In this document: one piece after another, positions 27,217 to 36,444 of the stretch
Numbering within the stretch: position 1 is the first letter of the stretch
Layout of the letters: every line of letters starts with the position of its first letter
The notes under the pieces: model-generated
Seen by the model: only the letters and a program-made list of their open reading frames with translations
Database searches by the model: none
Told to the model about the DNA's origin: nothing
Position numbers and translations under genes: made by a program
Source: Candidatus Gastranaerophilales bacterium
GTDB taxonomy: Bacteria; Cyanobacteriota; Vampirovibrionia; Gastranaerophilales; Gastranaerophilaceae
Direction: 5' to 3'
DNA: 64,000 bases
Assembly: GCA_944323045.1 (NCBI GenBank)
Contig: CALUQX010000007.1
Span: forward strand, 1 to 64,000

Positions 27217-27666
27217 ATGAAAAATTTGAAATTAGCAGCAGTTACTTTAGGTATTATTTTACTCGGAAGTCAGGCACTTGCCGGAGGAGTAGGATATATT
27301 AACCCGCAAAAAGTTCAAAACGGCTATCCTTTAGCTCAATCAGCTATCAAAGAAATTGATGCAAAAAGTCTTGAAATTCAACAGTTTATGATTGACAAAG
27401 AAAAACAGTACAAAGCTTTGAGCACACCTGTTCAAAAACAAAACTTTGAAGAATCAACTGCTAAAGAATTAAAAGCCAAAGAAGATGCATTAATTAAACT
27501 TCGTGCACAAAAAGAAGAAATGATTTTTAACAAAATACAGGCAGCTGCAAAACAAGTTCTTGTAGAACAAAAATTGGATGCCATTGTTGACTACAGAACA
27601 ATCTTTGTCGGCGGTGTGGACGTTACAGATTTAGTTATTCAAAAATTAAAAAGCGGTCAAATCTAA
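27217..27666 (+). CDS. OmpH/Skp-like periplasmic chaperone
   Basis: 149 residues: signal peptide (1-22, ALA-GG), then VGYINPQKVQNGYPLAQSA, the OmpH start motif, then a helical arm (60-110) that forms the Skp tentacle, and a C-terminal strand. It carries unfolded outer-membrane proteins to BamA. It has an excellent CAGGAGGG ribosome site, and an attenuator-like terminator overlaps the stop codon. Confidence 0.9.
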   Translation: MKNLKLAAVTLGIILLGSQALAGGVGYINPQKVQNGYPLAQSAIKEIDAKSLEIQQFMIDKEKQYKALSTPVQKQNFEESTAKELKAKEDALIKLRAQKEEMIFNKIQAAAKQVLVEQKLDAIVDYRTIFVGGVDVTDLVIQKLKSGQI

Positions 27667-27684
27667 GGTTTGACCTGCTTTTTT
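27651..27684 (+). terminator. Terminator overlapping the Skp stop codon
   Basis: GGTCAAA/TTTGACC stem (27655-27661, 27669-27675) extended by AAGC/GCTT with one bulge, followed by six T. It sits between the Skp gene and udp. Confidence 0.8.
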
Positions 27685-27709
27685 ACAATACATAAAAGGA
27701 CGAAAGGCA

Positions 27710-28480
27710 ATGAATTATTCACAAAACGGTGAACAATATCATATTGGTTTGAAACAGGGTGATGCCGGTAAATATGTTATATTACCGGGAGATCCAAAAC
27801 GCTGTTCAAAAATAGCCAAATACTTTGACAATGCAGAACTGGTTGCTGACAACCGTGAATTTACAACTTATACCGGATACTTAAACGGCGAAAAAGTGAG
27901 TGTAACATCAACCGGTATAGGCGGAGCTTCAGCAGCCATAGCATTGGAAGAACTTGTGAATGTCGGCGCCGATACATTCATCAGAGTGGGCACCTGCGGC
28001 GGCATTGCTACAAATGTCAAAGGCGGTGATATTGTCATTGCAACAGGGGCAATACGGATGGAAGGCACAAGCAAAGAATATGCCCCGATTGAATTCCCGG
28101 CTGTTGCTGATATTGATATTATCAACGCATTAACACAAGCCGCTGAAAATGCAGGAGAAACTTATCACAGAGGTGTTGTACAGTGCAAAGATTCTTTCTA
28201 CGGGCAGCATTCACCGGAGAAAATGCCTGTCAGCTACGAACTTACTAACAAGTGGGAAGCATGGAAGCGCATGGGCTGTCTTGCGTCAGAAATGGAGTCT
28301 GCCGCATTATTCATCGTTTCTAGCTTTTTAAAAGTAAAAACAGGCTCTGTATTCCTTACAGTTGCAAATCAGGAAAGAGAAAAAGCAGGGTTGGAAAATC
28401 CCGTTGTTCATGATACAGATAAAGCAATAAGAGTTGCGATAGAGGCTATAAAAATCCTAATAGATAAAAACAAGGAGTAA
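27710..28480 (+). CDS. udp: Uridine phosphorylase
   Basis: 256 residues, NP-I family. Motifs are [42 protein letters not shown] and [12 protein letters not shown] (ribose and base binding). It splits uridine with phosphate for pyrimidine salvage. ATG follows AAAGGACGAAAGGCA. It is followed 2 nt later by the DUF4177-like gene. Confidence 0.94.
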   Translation: MNYSQNGEQYHIGLKQGDAGKYVILPGDPKRCSKIAKYFDNAELVADNREFTTYTGYLNGEKVSVTSTGIGGASAAIALEELVNVGADTFIRVGTCGGIATNVKGGDIVIATGAIRMEGTSKEYAPIEFPAVADIDIINALTQAAENAGETYHRGVVQCKDSFYGQHSPEKMPVSYELTNKWEAWKRMGCLASEMESAALFIVSSFLKVKTGSVFLTVANQEREKAGLENPVVHDTDKAIRVAIEAIKILIDKNKE

Positions 28481-28482
28481 TT

Positions 28483-29958
28483 ATGTTTAATAAAAAAATG
28501 CAATACGTCATAAAAACCTGTTCAAGTGAAAATGTTCAGGAACTTCAGAATCTGCTTAATGAAATGTCCATGAATGGATGGGAATTATACAGCATGCACG
28601 AAGTTGAATCTGATGACGGATTTCAGTACAATTGTATTTTTATGATGGAAGCTCCTGATTATGAACATAGCAGCAATTCTGATATCGTAAACATTTCTTC
28701 CTTTAAAAGCCAGATGGAAAAAATGCTTTCGCCAAAACTAACGCCATATGAACAGTGCCTTGAAATTCAAAGTAAAATAAGAGAACAAAAAAACAAAATT
28801 GCACGTATAAAGCAGGATTTGGAAGGCGAAGCCCCTGCGTCCGCAGGAAGAAAAAAACTCAATGACAAAATATCCGCTGGATTAAAAGAACTTGACGAAC
28901 TCAAGGCAAAGCTGTCCCGCGCAACTTCTCCTGATGAAATGTATTCAAAATTACAGACTGAAAAACTGGGGATTTATCTCAGTGAAGAACTTCTGGGCTA
29001 TGTTGATCCTGAACAGGATATCAGCGAAGAAGAACTGGTTGCAGAAACTGTAAAATCAAGATTGAAACTCACAGAAGAACTCGGGTTTGTAATACCGAAA
29101 ATTATTTTTCAGGATGATGAACAACTGAATCCTTATGAGTTTGCCATAAGAATACGCGGATTGGATGTGTATAAGGCGCTTGTTTACCCTAACCACGTTA
29201 TGTATTTTACGGATGATATTCATCTTGATAAAAAAGATAAAAATGTCATTAAAGATGTTGATTTTATCACAGGTAAAGAAATTGTCTGGATAGATAAAAA
29301 TCAGGCTAAAGATTTCTGGGAAACAGGGCTTTCCGGCAGTCAATATATTGCGCGCGCACTGGAATTTGCCGCTGTCAAATATGTGGATGACCTGCTTGAT
29401 TACAATGAATTGGACAAATATATTGATGTAGTAAGCAAAAAGAATGCCTTCCTTGTTGAAAATCTAATTCCTGATTACATTTCACTTTCAGATTTAAGAT
29501 TTATTTTAACAAGCCTTATAACAGAAAGAATTTCTATCAAAGATATAACATTCATTTTCGAAAAAATGAATGATTATGCAGAAGACAATGTGCGCATAGA
29601 TATTTTGAAAAAAATACGTCTGGCACTCTCTCGCCAGATATGCCGGAGTTTTGCGGATGAAAACGGTGTGATAAGCGCTATAGAAATATCTGAAGATTCT
29701 TTGGATGCATTGACTGCAGATGACTACATTGAAGGCGATGAAGTGGTAAGAATTGATGCAGATTTTGCAGAAGAACTGGCTGATAAAATAGCCAATGAAG
29801 CCCGCGAATACAATATGGAATTAATTAAATTGATAGTTCCGATTGATTATAGACAACTTGTATTCACTATACTCAACAACTATCTGAATAATATTGTAGT
29901 GCTGGCGAGAGAAGAAATAAGCTGCAATTGTCAGGTAGAAATTTTATCAGAAGTCTAG
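28483..29958 (+). CDS. DUF4177-like N-terminus, otherwise unknown protein
   Basis: 491 residues. Residues 1-55 resemble the DUF4177 fold (MQYVIKTCSSENVQELQNLLNEM.MNGWELYSMHEVE). A coiled coil runs at about 92-145 (IREQKNKIARIKQDLEGE). The rest is acidic and looks alpha/beta. No catalytic motif was recognised. Its start lies 2 nt after the udp stop with an AAGGAG site, so it is part of the same transcript. Confidence 0.8.
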   Translation: MFNKKMQYVIKTCSSENVQELQNLLNEMSMNGWELYSMHEVESDDGFQYNCIFMMEAPDYEHSSNSDIVNISSFKSQMEKMLSPKLTPYEQCLEIQSKIREQKNKIARIKQDLEGEAPASAGRKKLNDKISAGLKELDELKAKLSRATSPDEMYSKLQTEKLGIYLSEELLGYVDPEQDISEEELVAETVKSRLKLTEELGFVIPKIIFQDDEQLNPYEFAIRIRGLDVYKALVYPNHVMYFTDDIHLDKKDKNVIKDVDFITGKEIVWIDKNQAKDFWETGLSGSQYIARALEFAAVKYVDDLLDYNELDKYIDVVSKKNAFLVENLIPDYISLSDLRFILTSLITERISIKDITFIFEKMNDYAEDNVRIDILKKIRLALSRQICRSFADENGVISAIEISEDSLDALTADDYIEGDEVVRIDADFAEELADKIANEAREYNMELIKLIVPIDYRQLVFTILNNYLNNIVVLAREEISCNCQVEILSEV

Positions 29959-29991
29959 CAAAAAAATTTATGTTCGGGGTTTAAAAATAAT

Positions 29992-31956
29992 ATGAAATTG
30001 TATGGAATAAACAGCTATAATACCAGACAGAATCCTGTGTTCACAGAACGCCCGAAAGGTGAGAAAATACAGGAATTCAAAGATACATGTAACGAGGCAT
30101 TTGATTATCTGGGAATTAAAAACAGGGCAATAATTTTACATGGCTCATGCTTTCCATCCTCCGGTCCTGACATCGGGCTAGGCTCTCCGTATTCAAATGA
30201 TGCACAGGATTTGACCAAAGAATTCATGATATACGGATTCAATGCGATGCAGCTTGGACCAACCGGAGAAATTTCAAGTTTTGATATTTCTCCATATGCT
30301 TCAAAAGTTTTTGCTAAAAACCCGCTGTTTATTAACTTTAAAGAACTTACCAAACCTGAATATGCCTGTATTCTATCTAAAGAAACCTACGATAATATTA
30401 CAGACCTGCATAAAGTAAAAGGTAAAAATTATAACTACTCAAACTTTTTAGAAGCTTTTGAAAATACTGACATCGCGCTAGAAGAAGCCTATACAACATT
30501 TAAAATCCGCCTTATGTCAAAAGACAGGAACGCAATAGCTTTGAACAGAGAATTCACCCAGTTTAAAGAAAAATCAAAAGATTGGCTGGTAAAAGACGGT
30601 ATTTTTAAAATTCTATCCAAAATGAACGGAACAGATGATTTCAATGAATGGGAAAATCAACTGGATGCAAATTTAATCTCAAGACTGGAAAAGGGAGATA
30701 GAGTTGCTGTAAAACGCTACAACCAGATAGTTAACCGTTCTAAAGACAAAATCGAAAAAAACAGCTTTACACAGTTTTTGATAGATAAACAAATAAAGGC
30801 AAATAAAGAATTTCGTAAAGCAAATAATTTTGTGTATATAAATGATTTGCTCGTAGGCTGTTCAAAAGCCGATGTGTGGGCAAACCGTGATGCATTCTTA
30901 GAAGATTATGAAATAGGCTGTGAATACGGCGGTAAAGACAATTGCCCGCAAGCATGGGCATTACCTGTGTTAAATCCGAAGAGATTGTTTAAACAGGATG
31001 GTTCTCTGGATATAGCCGGACAGTTTTTAAAGAAAAAATTGGAATCTGCACTGGAATACTGTGAAAATGTCCGTATTGACCACGCAATGGGACTTGTAGA
31101 CCCGTGGATTTATGAAAAAGACAGTGTTTATACATCCAACGGGGTTGTCCGCAGTATCAAAGGTAATTATATGTCTAACCTGCCGCATATAGATCCAGAA
31201 GGCAACTACAGAAATATTTTAGACAGAATCGTTCTGCCTACACTGGCGGAAAGAGGCGTTAAACCTGAAGACGCTGTCTGGGAAGATTTAGGCAGTCAGA
31301 CAGACGTATTTAAAGAAATATATTATAATAAATGCCATTTGCCGGGTATTACCCAGCTTGAATGGAAACAAGGCGAAAAAGCCGGTCGTAATGATACTAC
31401 AATTATAGGTTCACACGATTCTAATCCGGTACGTCTAATGGATCTTAATAGCTGGAATAAAGATTACCTTGCCGGATTCCTAAAACCAGACCCAGCCAAA
31501 CGTCAGGAACACGATGAATTTTTACAGTCTATCAAAACTAATCCGACAGAACTGGTTAAGGCAAAATTTGTTGAGCTGTTTAGAAGCAGCAAAAATATCC
31601 AGATAAGCTTTGCTGACTTCTTCGGAATAGATAAACGCTATAATGTTCCTGGTGAAATGAACAAAACTAACTGGAAACTTCGCATAAATAATAACTATAT
31701 AGATACATATTACAAAAATCTGTCAAGCGATAATCCAACAGTCCCTAACATACCTGAATTGCTTGCTGATGCTGTACAGTCCAAGATTGACATGACAGTA
31801 GCAAAGAAAAATGACAGCAACCAGCAGGAAGCCGCTGAACTCAGAGAACAATTAAATGCGGAAAAACAACCTTTAATTCAGCACCTTAAGGAACTGGCAG
31901 CATTTTTGAAGAAACCGGAACCAGAACAAGACAACAATCTGGATTTAGTTGCATAA
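29992..31956 (+). CDS. malQ: GH77 4-alpha-glucanotransferase (amylomaltase), divergent
   Basis: 654 residues. Family motifs are HGSCFPSSGPDIGLGSPYSN near the N-terminus, NVRIDHAMGL (catalytic Asp, about 365), WEDLG (acid/base Glu, about 429), and GSHDSNPVRLM (transition-state Asp). GH77 enzymes shuffle alpha-1,4-glucan chains in glycogen or maltodextrin use, fitting glgA at 57-58.5 kb. The N-terminus adds SYNTRQNPVFTERPKG, a short aromatic-containing leader of the type seen in several unknown genes here. The C-terminal 40 residues look like a coiled coil. Confidence 0.9.
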   Translation: MKLYGINSYNTRQNPVFTERPKGEKIQEFKDTCNEAFDYLGIKNRAIILHGSCFPSSGPDIGLGSPYSNDAQDLTKEFMIYGFNAMQLGPTGEISSFDISPYASKVFAKNPLFINFKELTKPEYACILSKETYDNITDLHKVKGKNYNYSNFLEAFENTDIALEEAYTTFKIRLMSKDRNAIALNREFTQFKEKSKDWLVKDGIFKILSKMNGTDDFNEWENQLDANLISRLEKGDRVAVKRYNQIVNRSKDKIEKNSFTQFLIDKQIKANKEFRKANNFVYINDLLVGCSKADVWANRDAFLEDYEIGCEYGGKDNCPQAWALPVLNPKRLFKQDGSLDIAGQFLKKKLESALEYCENVRIDHAMGLVDPWIYEKDSVYTSNGVVRSIKGNYMSNLPHIDPEGNYRNILDRIVLPTLAERGVKPEDAVWEDLGSQTDVFKEIYYNKCHLPGITQLEWKQGEKAGRNDTTIIGSHDSNPVRLMDLNSWNKDYLAGFLKPDPAKRQEHDEFLQSIKTNPTELVKAKFVELFRSSKNIQISFADFFGIDKRYNVPGEMNKTNWKLRINNNYIDTYYKNLSSDNPTVPNIPELLADAVQSKIDMTVAKKNDSNQQEAAELREQLNAEKQPLIQHLKELAAFLKKPEPEQDNNLDLVA

Positions 31957-31977
31957 ATCAGGTATTTATACAAGCGG

Positions 31978-32412
31978 TCAATTAGTCAGATAATCAATCA
32001 GCGCTCTAATACCGAGTTTATAGCTGTCTATTCCAAAACCGCAAATCTGCCCTATACAAACCGGTGCAATTAGTGATATATGCCTGAATTCTTCCCGTGC
32101 ATGTATATTTGTCATGTGTATTTCAACAACTTTAGCATTAACAGCATTTATTGCATCTCTTATTGCTACACTTGTATGAGTGTAAGCCCCAGCATTTAAT
32201 ACAATACCATCATAGTCATTGCGGCTTTTTTGAATCTTTTCAACAATCTCACCCTCAATATTACTCTGCCAGCAATCAAGCTCTATATTAAGCTTCCGCG
32301 CGAACTCTTTTAAGCTGGTTTCTAACTGTTCAAGTGTCACATGCCCGTATTTTTCAGGTTCTCGCAGCCCCAGCATGTTCATATTTACGCCATTTATAAC
32401 AAGTATTTTCAT
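31978..32412 (-). CDS. aroQ: 3-dehydroquinate dehydratase, type II
   Basis: 144 residues. It begins ILVINGVNMNMLGLREPEKYG, then YDGIVLNAGAYTHTSVAIRD, then VEIHMTNIHAREEFRH, the type II active-site segments with catalytic Tyr, Asn and His. It dehydrates 3-dehydroquinate in the shikimate pathway. It has a good GAGGTGAGG site and is convergent with malQ. Confidence 0.96.
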   Translation of the reverse strand: MKILVINGVNMNMLGLREPEKYGHVTLEQLETSLKEFARKLNIELDCWQSNIEGEIVEKIQKSRNDYDGIVLNAGAYTHTSVAIRDAINAVNAKVVEIHMTNIHAREEFRHISLIAPVCIGQICGFGIDSYKLGIRALIDYLTN

Positions 32413-32517
32413 GCCTCACCTCAAAACAATTATAATATAAAATCAAGGAATTGTAAATTTTTATTAATTTTTTGACAGTAAATGTAACATTTTTTTCATG
32501 CTTGCTTTATCATGCAT

Positions 32518-32588
32518 GTACAAACTATCCCCAAATCTCCTCCCAAGATTATTGTTCAAAGTCATACGAATCCGTATGACTTTTTTTT
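32518..32588 (+). ncRNA. Candidate small RNA with a CCUCCC loop
   Basis: About 70-nt unit between aroQ and a minus-strand gene. The first hairpin is AATCT/AGATT (32534-32538, 32546-32550) displaying loop CCTCCCA, complementary to Shine-Dalgarno sequences. The second is an 11-bp terminator AAAGTCATACG/CGTATGACTTT (32558-32583) with eight T. TTGACA at 32472-32477 might be a -35, but a good -10 at the right distance is lacking. No ORF is present. The layout resembles sRNAs with C-rich loops such as cyanobacterial Yfr1, which is a comparison and not an assignment. Confidence 0.5.
32558..32588 (+). terminator. Strong rho-independent terminator
   Basis: AAAGTCATACG (32558-32568), loop AATC, CGTATGACTTT and a run of T. 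No protein gene on the plus strand ends nearby, so it most likely ends a small RNA. Confidence 0.85.
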
Positions 32589-32633
32589 ATGAACGAAAGG
32601 AAACAATATATACAAAAATAATAATAGTAATTA

Positions 32634-32885
32634 TTATTCGTAAGTGATTTTGGAAGATACTTCTGCAACAATTCTTGCTATATCAGCCCCTCCAATTGCA
32701 ACTTCAAGAATCAGAGGTGAATGTATTAAAACAGTTTCTCTATATTCCATAGTATCAACATCTATTATATTAAATTCAATAAAGTCCTCGCCGGCATAAA
32801 TGAGTTTTCCGTACTCTCCCCCTGTCGCCCAGCGTATAAACATATATTGATTTTCATGTTCCTTTAACTTTTCTAATAGTCTCAT
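32634..32885 (-). CDS. Small protein, possibly Sm-like fold
   Basis: 83 residues from ATG 32885 (a TTG just upstream is possible). A short helix (1-14) is followed by strands YMFIRWATGG, YGKLIYAGEDFIEFNIID and ETVLIHSPLILEV. The G-x-L-x-x-x-G-x-D-F-I-x-F pattern resembles the Sm1 motif of LSm/Hfq-like and YuzF-like small beta-barrels. It is not recognised as a named family. It lies next to the candidate sRNA but is separated from it and convergent with it. Confidence 0.6.
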   Translation of the reverse strand: MRLLEKLKEHENQYMFIRWATGGEYGKLIYAGEDFIEFNIIDVDTMEYRETVLIHSPLILEVAIGGADIARIVAEVSSKITYE

Positions 32886-32999
32886 CAATTAATACCTACA
32901 TCCTCTACAATAATATTTTATTCATTTTTTGCTTAAAGTCAACTTTTTAAAGAGTCTGACATCATATATTGTTACAGCTTATTTCAAACGTGATAAATA

Positions 33000-33647
33000 C
33001 TAGATATTAAAGCTTTTTCGGGCACCTTCTTCGTGATAGAAACCGCCGCCGCATATGGTTTCAACAACTTTAAGTACAAATTCACGCGGGGCATCAAGCT
33101 GATTTAGATAGAAATCCCTGTTCGTTAAATGACGGATTTTCATAACACAATTCTGGTTAGTTTCAGCCGGTACAAACAAAGAGGCAACTTCGTTATCCAG
33201 AAGTCTGACCATTTCTTCGTCATGGTCATTAACCCCCTTCATAAGTTCATTATAGCTGCCTTTAATCGCCATAATTCGACCGGAGAATATATGTTGACCG
33301 TTTTCCCTGTAAAGCGCCTGCGGCTGAAAATTACATCTGGTAGTAAAGCTCATTTTGTGCCATAAAATGTTTATAATAACAATAGATTTTTGCGGGTCAG
33401 TGTCCACATAAATATTCTGTGTCGTAACACCGCGTGAAGAAAAAGCTTCTTTTAAAGTCTCAGCAACCGCCTGCAAATTGTCAATCATTCTCAAAAATAT
33501 TTCATTTGTATTGACAGTCGCACGCTGGTAATCCAAAAACTGCTTGTACATATGAGCGGAAACAAGGCTTACCCTCTCCTGCAGCAAGGCTGATTTTCTC
33601 GCTGAAGTTTCAGAATTATCAAAGCTTTCGAAGTTATTATTTAACAA
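33000..33647 (-). CDS. Hypothetical protein
   Basis: 215 residues, not recognised, no signal peptide or membrane helix. The first 95 residues are helical (ARKSALLQERVSLVSAHMYKQF, then a long amphipathic helix). Then comes a beta-rich part (SIVIINILWHKMSFTTRCNF) with two cysteines. A GGGFYHEEGARKSF end looks structured. A single gene, with a 160-bp gap on its upstream side. Confidence 0.65.
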   Translation of the reverse strand: MLNNNFESFDNSETSARKSALLQERVSLVSAHMYKQFLDYQRATVNTNEIFLRMIDNLQAVAETLKEAFSSRGVTTQNIYVDTDPQKSIVIINILWHKMSFTTRCNFQPQALYRENGQHIFSGRIMAIKGSYNELMKGVNDHDEEMVRLLDNEVASLFVPAETNQNCVMKIRHLTNRDFYLNQLDAPREFVLKVVETICGGGFYHEEGARKSFNI

Positions 33648-33807
33648 TTTAGGAATCCTTTTTTGTATACCATATTTTAATAATAAACATGAAATTATGT
33701 AAAGATTATAATCATATTTTTTACAAAATGGAATACAGGCAAAAGATGATTTTGTTAAAATAAACTAACTAATGAGAATATAGCTTTAACCTGCTCTTTC
33801 CTCTGCA

Positions 33808-34773
33808 TTAAAAACGCAGAAGAACCTTTAAAACATCTTTTTCTTTATTTTTTTCAAAAGCTTCAATTGCATCATCAGCATTATATGTTGCGGATATCAG
33901 CGGAGAAAAATCTATACGTTCATTTTTCAAAAGACGTAATGCTGCTCCGAATTGTCCGCAGCGAGAGCCCAGTACTGTTATTTCATCAATAACAATCGGC
34001 GCGAGATTGAATTCTTTTGATGCTGCAACTGTGCTTTTTAAAACAAGTACACCACGCGGCTTAGTAAGCGCCAGTGCTGTTTCAAAACCGGAAATTGAAC
34101 CGGTTGCTTCAACTACCACATCATACTTTTTCTCAATCGCAAAATCATTCAGTAAATAAGTTTGAACGCCTTGAGCTTTGGCAATATCCAGTTTGTTTTG
34201 ATGTTTGCCGACAAGTATAACATCAATATTTTGAGCATTAAGCGTCAAAGCTGTTATAAGTCCTAGTTTGCCGTCTCCTAAAACGACAACTTTTTCAAAC
34301 GGCTTGATATGGAGCTGCTCTGTAATTTCACAGGCGGCGGCAAGCGGTTCCACAAAAACAGCCTGTTCATCAGTGACATTTTCAGGAACTTCAAAAAGCA
34401 CTTCTAAAGGCATAGTCATATATTCAGCAAAACATCCGTCTTTTCTCCAAATACCGAGTGTGTGACGGTTTGGACAGTGACGATACAATTTTTCAGCACA
34501 ATAAGGACAATCCGGCTCTTTACAGCCATAAGAAATTTCTGAAACAACACGTTTTCCAAGCAGTGATTGATCCTCATCATTAATCTCTTCAACAATACCA
34601 ACAGCTTCATGCCCCAGAATGCCAACATAACCCATATACCCCTTTGTTATCTCGTAATCTGTGTTGCATATCCCTGCCAGTGTTATTCTAATCAATGCTT
34701 CACCCTTTTTCGGGACTGGTTTCTGATAATCATTAACCAGTTTAAGTTGTTTATCAAATACTACTGCTTTCAT
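33808..34773 (-). CDS. Zinc-dependent alcohol dehydrogenase (MDR superfamily)
   Basis: 321 residues. Catalytic Zn ligands are in GICNTDYE (Cys) and GHEAVGIVEE (His/Glu). The structural Zn lobe is CKEPDCPYCAEKLYRHC. The Rossmann domain has VVLGDGKLGLITAL, whose glycine pattern is slightly changed (G-x-G-x-x-G kept). It resembles threonine/sorbitol dehydrogenase-like MDR enzymes; substrate unknown. RBS AAGGAGAAATGGC. Confidence 0.9.
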   Translation of the reverse strand: MKAVVFDKQLKLVNDYQKPVPKKGEALIRITLAGICNTDYEITKGYMGYVGILGHEAVGIVEEINDEDQSLLGKRVVSEISYGCKEPDCPYCAEKLYRHCPNRHTLGIWRKDGCFAEYMTMPLEVLFEVPENVTDEQAVFVEPLAAACEITEQLHIKPFEKVVVLGDGKLGLITALTLNAQNIDVILVGKHQNKLDIAKAQGVQTYLLNDFAIEKKYDVVVEATGSISGFETALALTKPRGVLVLKSTVAASKEFNLAPIVIDEITVLGSRCGQFGAALRLLKNERIDFSPLISATYNADDAIEAFEKNKEKDVLKVLLRF

Positions 34774-35161
34774 GCCATTTCTCCTTATTTACCCGACAAT
34801 TGTAACATAAAAACAAAATCTCCTCCAAATAAAGGATTAAATACTAAAAGTTATAGTTTATCTTATTAATATAAATCCAACTTGAAAACTAAATATTTTA
34901 TCCGCATTTTGTAAAAAAAACTTATAAAAACTTTAAACGGGCATGCCCAAAACTTAACAGTTTTAAACAGTATTACAAAATGTAACCAAAATTTAAGAAA
35001 TATTAAATTAGGCTGAAATCATGATGCCTACATGGTTTCAGGGGTAAAATAAACGGGAGGAAAACTTATAAATAAAAAAATAGTTGTCCACACATGACAG
35101 TTAATGTAAAATTAACATATACTTAGTTTTTAAGTGTTTCTTGTAGAGGGTAAGATGATTT
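34774..35161. other. 388-bp AT-rich intergenic stretch before pipY
   Basis: No gene recognised. It holds a palindrome GGGCATGCCC near 34939 and an apparent ribosome site AACGGGAGGAAAAC near 35053 that is not followed by a usable start codon with an open frame. pipX, the usual cyanobacterial partner of pipY, is not present. Confidence 0.55.
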
Positions 35162-35830
35162 ATGCAAGACACAATTAAACAAAATCTTATACAAATACAA
35201 GAAGAAATCGCACCTTATAATCCGAATATTATTGCAGTGACGAAATACTTTGACGGAAATGCCATTATTTCTGCATATAATGCAGGTATAAGAGACTTTG
35301 CAGAATCCAGAGCAGTTGAAGCCATTGAAAAAATCAATAGTCTGCCTGATGAAGTAAAACAAAATTCACATTTTCACTTTATCGGACACCTTCAAACTAA
35401 TAAAGTCAAAAAAGTCGTAGCACATTTTGATTTTATCCATTCTGTAGATTCGCTAAAACTCGCTCAATGTATTTCAGAAGAAGCTGAAAAGATAAACAAA
35501 GTTCAAAACATATTCCTGCAGTTGAACAATGCAAATGAAGAACAGAAATTCGGTTTTTCAAAAGCAGAACTGTTTGCGAACTTCGCAGATATCATAAGGC
35601 TTTCACATATAAAAGTCCTCGGGCTTATGAATATGGCGCCGATAAATGCAGAAGAAAAAGTTCTGGAAACATTATTCAGCGATGTTCAAAGTACACAGGA
35701 CACTTTGAACAAAGACTTCCACTGTAATATGCAAGAATTGTCCATGGGGATGAGTCAGGATTACAAAATTGCAGCAAGATGCGGATCAACAATGCTAAGA
35801 ATAGGCAGAAAATTATTCAACAAAATCTAA
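35162..35830 (+). CDS. pipY: YggS/PipY-family PLP-binding protein
   Basis: 222 residues, the PLP-binding COG0325 fold. The PLP lysine is in NIIAVTKYF, followed by HFHFIGHLQTNKV. Near the end are LSMGMSQDYKIAARCGSTMLRIGRKLF, the phosphate-binding signature. The family keeps PLP balance. It is followed 49 nt later by sepF, the order seen in cyanobacteria (pipX-pipY-sepF) and Firmicutes (ylmE-ylmF). Confidence 0.93.
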   Translation: MQDTIKQNLIQIQEEIAPYNPNIIAVTKYFDGNAIISAYNAGIRDFAESRAVEAIEKINSLPDEVKQNSHFHFIGHLQTNKVKKVVAHFDFIHSVDSLKLAQCISEEAEKINKVQNIFLQLNNANEEQKFGFSKAELFANFADIIRLSHIKVLGLMNMAPINAEEKVLETLFSDVQSTQDTLNKDFHCNMQELSMGMSQDYKIAARCGSTMLRIGRKLFNKI

Positions 35831-35879
35831 GTAGTAACAGGTAAAATAAAGGTAAGATAATTAAACGGAGGAAATAACG

Positions 35880-36380
35880 GTGGCAGTAGTAACAGACAAA
35901 ATTAAATCAGTAGTAGACTTTTTAGTAAAAGGATTTGAACCAAGAGAGACCATATTTGACGATATGGCACAGGAAATTGAAGGCGATTATGAAGTTCAGG
36001 ACAATCTGGCAATCGATCCTGCATATTCTTTTACACCTAAAATGGACAAAACAAACGATCTGAAAGTAATTAATCATCCAAATTACAAAGGATATGAAGT
36101 AATGGTAATTGAACCGCGTTCATTCAAAGATGCTGCTACTATTGCACAACACCTTAAAGATAGAAAAACAGTTGTTCTGAATCTGCATTTGCTTGATAAA
36201 GAACAATCACAAAGAACAATAGACTTTGTATGTGGAGCTGCCCACGCACTTAATGGCAACCCGCAAAAAGTCGGCGACTTAGTTTTTGTATTTACCCCGA
36301 GCAATGTAACTTTATCAGTAGACATTAACACAACAGAAAATAAATTTAATGACTCATTGTGGAGAGCACCTCTGCAATAA
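35880..36380 (+). CDS. sepF: Cell division protein SepF
   Basis: 166 residues with a GTG start after ACGGAGGAAATAAC. The N-terminal amphipathic segment (IKSVVDFLVKGFE) is a membrane-binding helix, and the linker follows. The C-terminal SepF core (about 75-155) has YEVMVIEPRSFKDAATIAQHL and RTIDFVCGAAHALNG. It tethers FtsZ to the membrane. Confidence 0.93.
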   Translation: MAVVTDKIKSVVDFLVKGFEPRETIFDDMAQEIEGDYEVQDNLAIDPAYSFTPKMDKTNDLKVINHPNYKGYEVMVIEPRSFKDAATIAQHLKDRKTVVLNLHLLDKEQSQRTIDFVCGAAHALNGNPQKVGDLVFVFTPSNVTLSVDINTTENKFNDSLWRAPLQ

Positions 36381-36415
36381 GCCATGGGAATAGAGAAGAA
36401 GAGATAGTTAAATAC

Positions 36416-36444
36416 AAGAGGTGGAATTTTCACCTCTTTTTTTT
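36416..36444 (+). terminator. Terminator of sepF
   Basis: AAGAGGTG/CACCTCTT stem with loop GAATTTT, then a T run. Confidence 0.88.

Noticed and set aside
30767-30961. Minus-strand frame inside malQ
   Set aside because: Typical antisense shadow frame within a well-supported coding gene.
34939-35090. GGGAGGAAAAC ribosome site upstream of pipY as a hidden gene
   Set aside because: No ATG, GTG or TTG follows at usable distance with an open frame; the next frame stops within ten codons.
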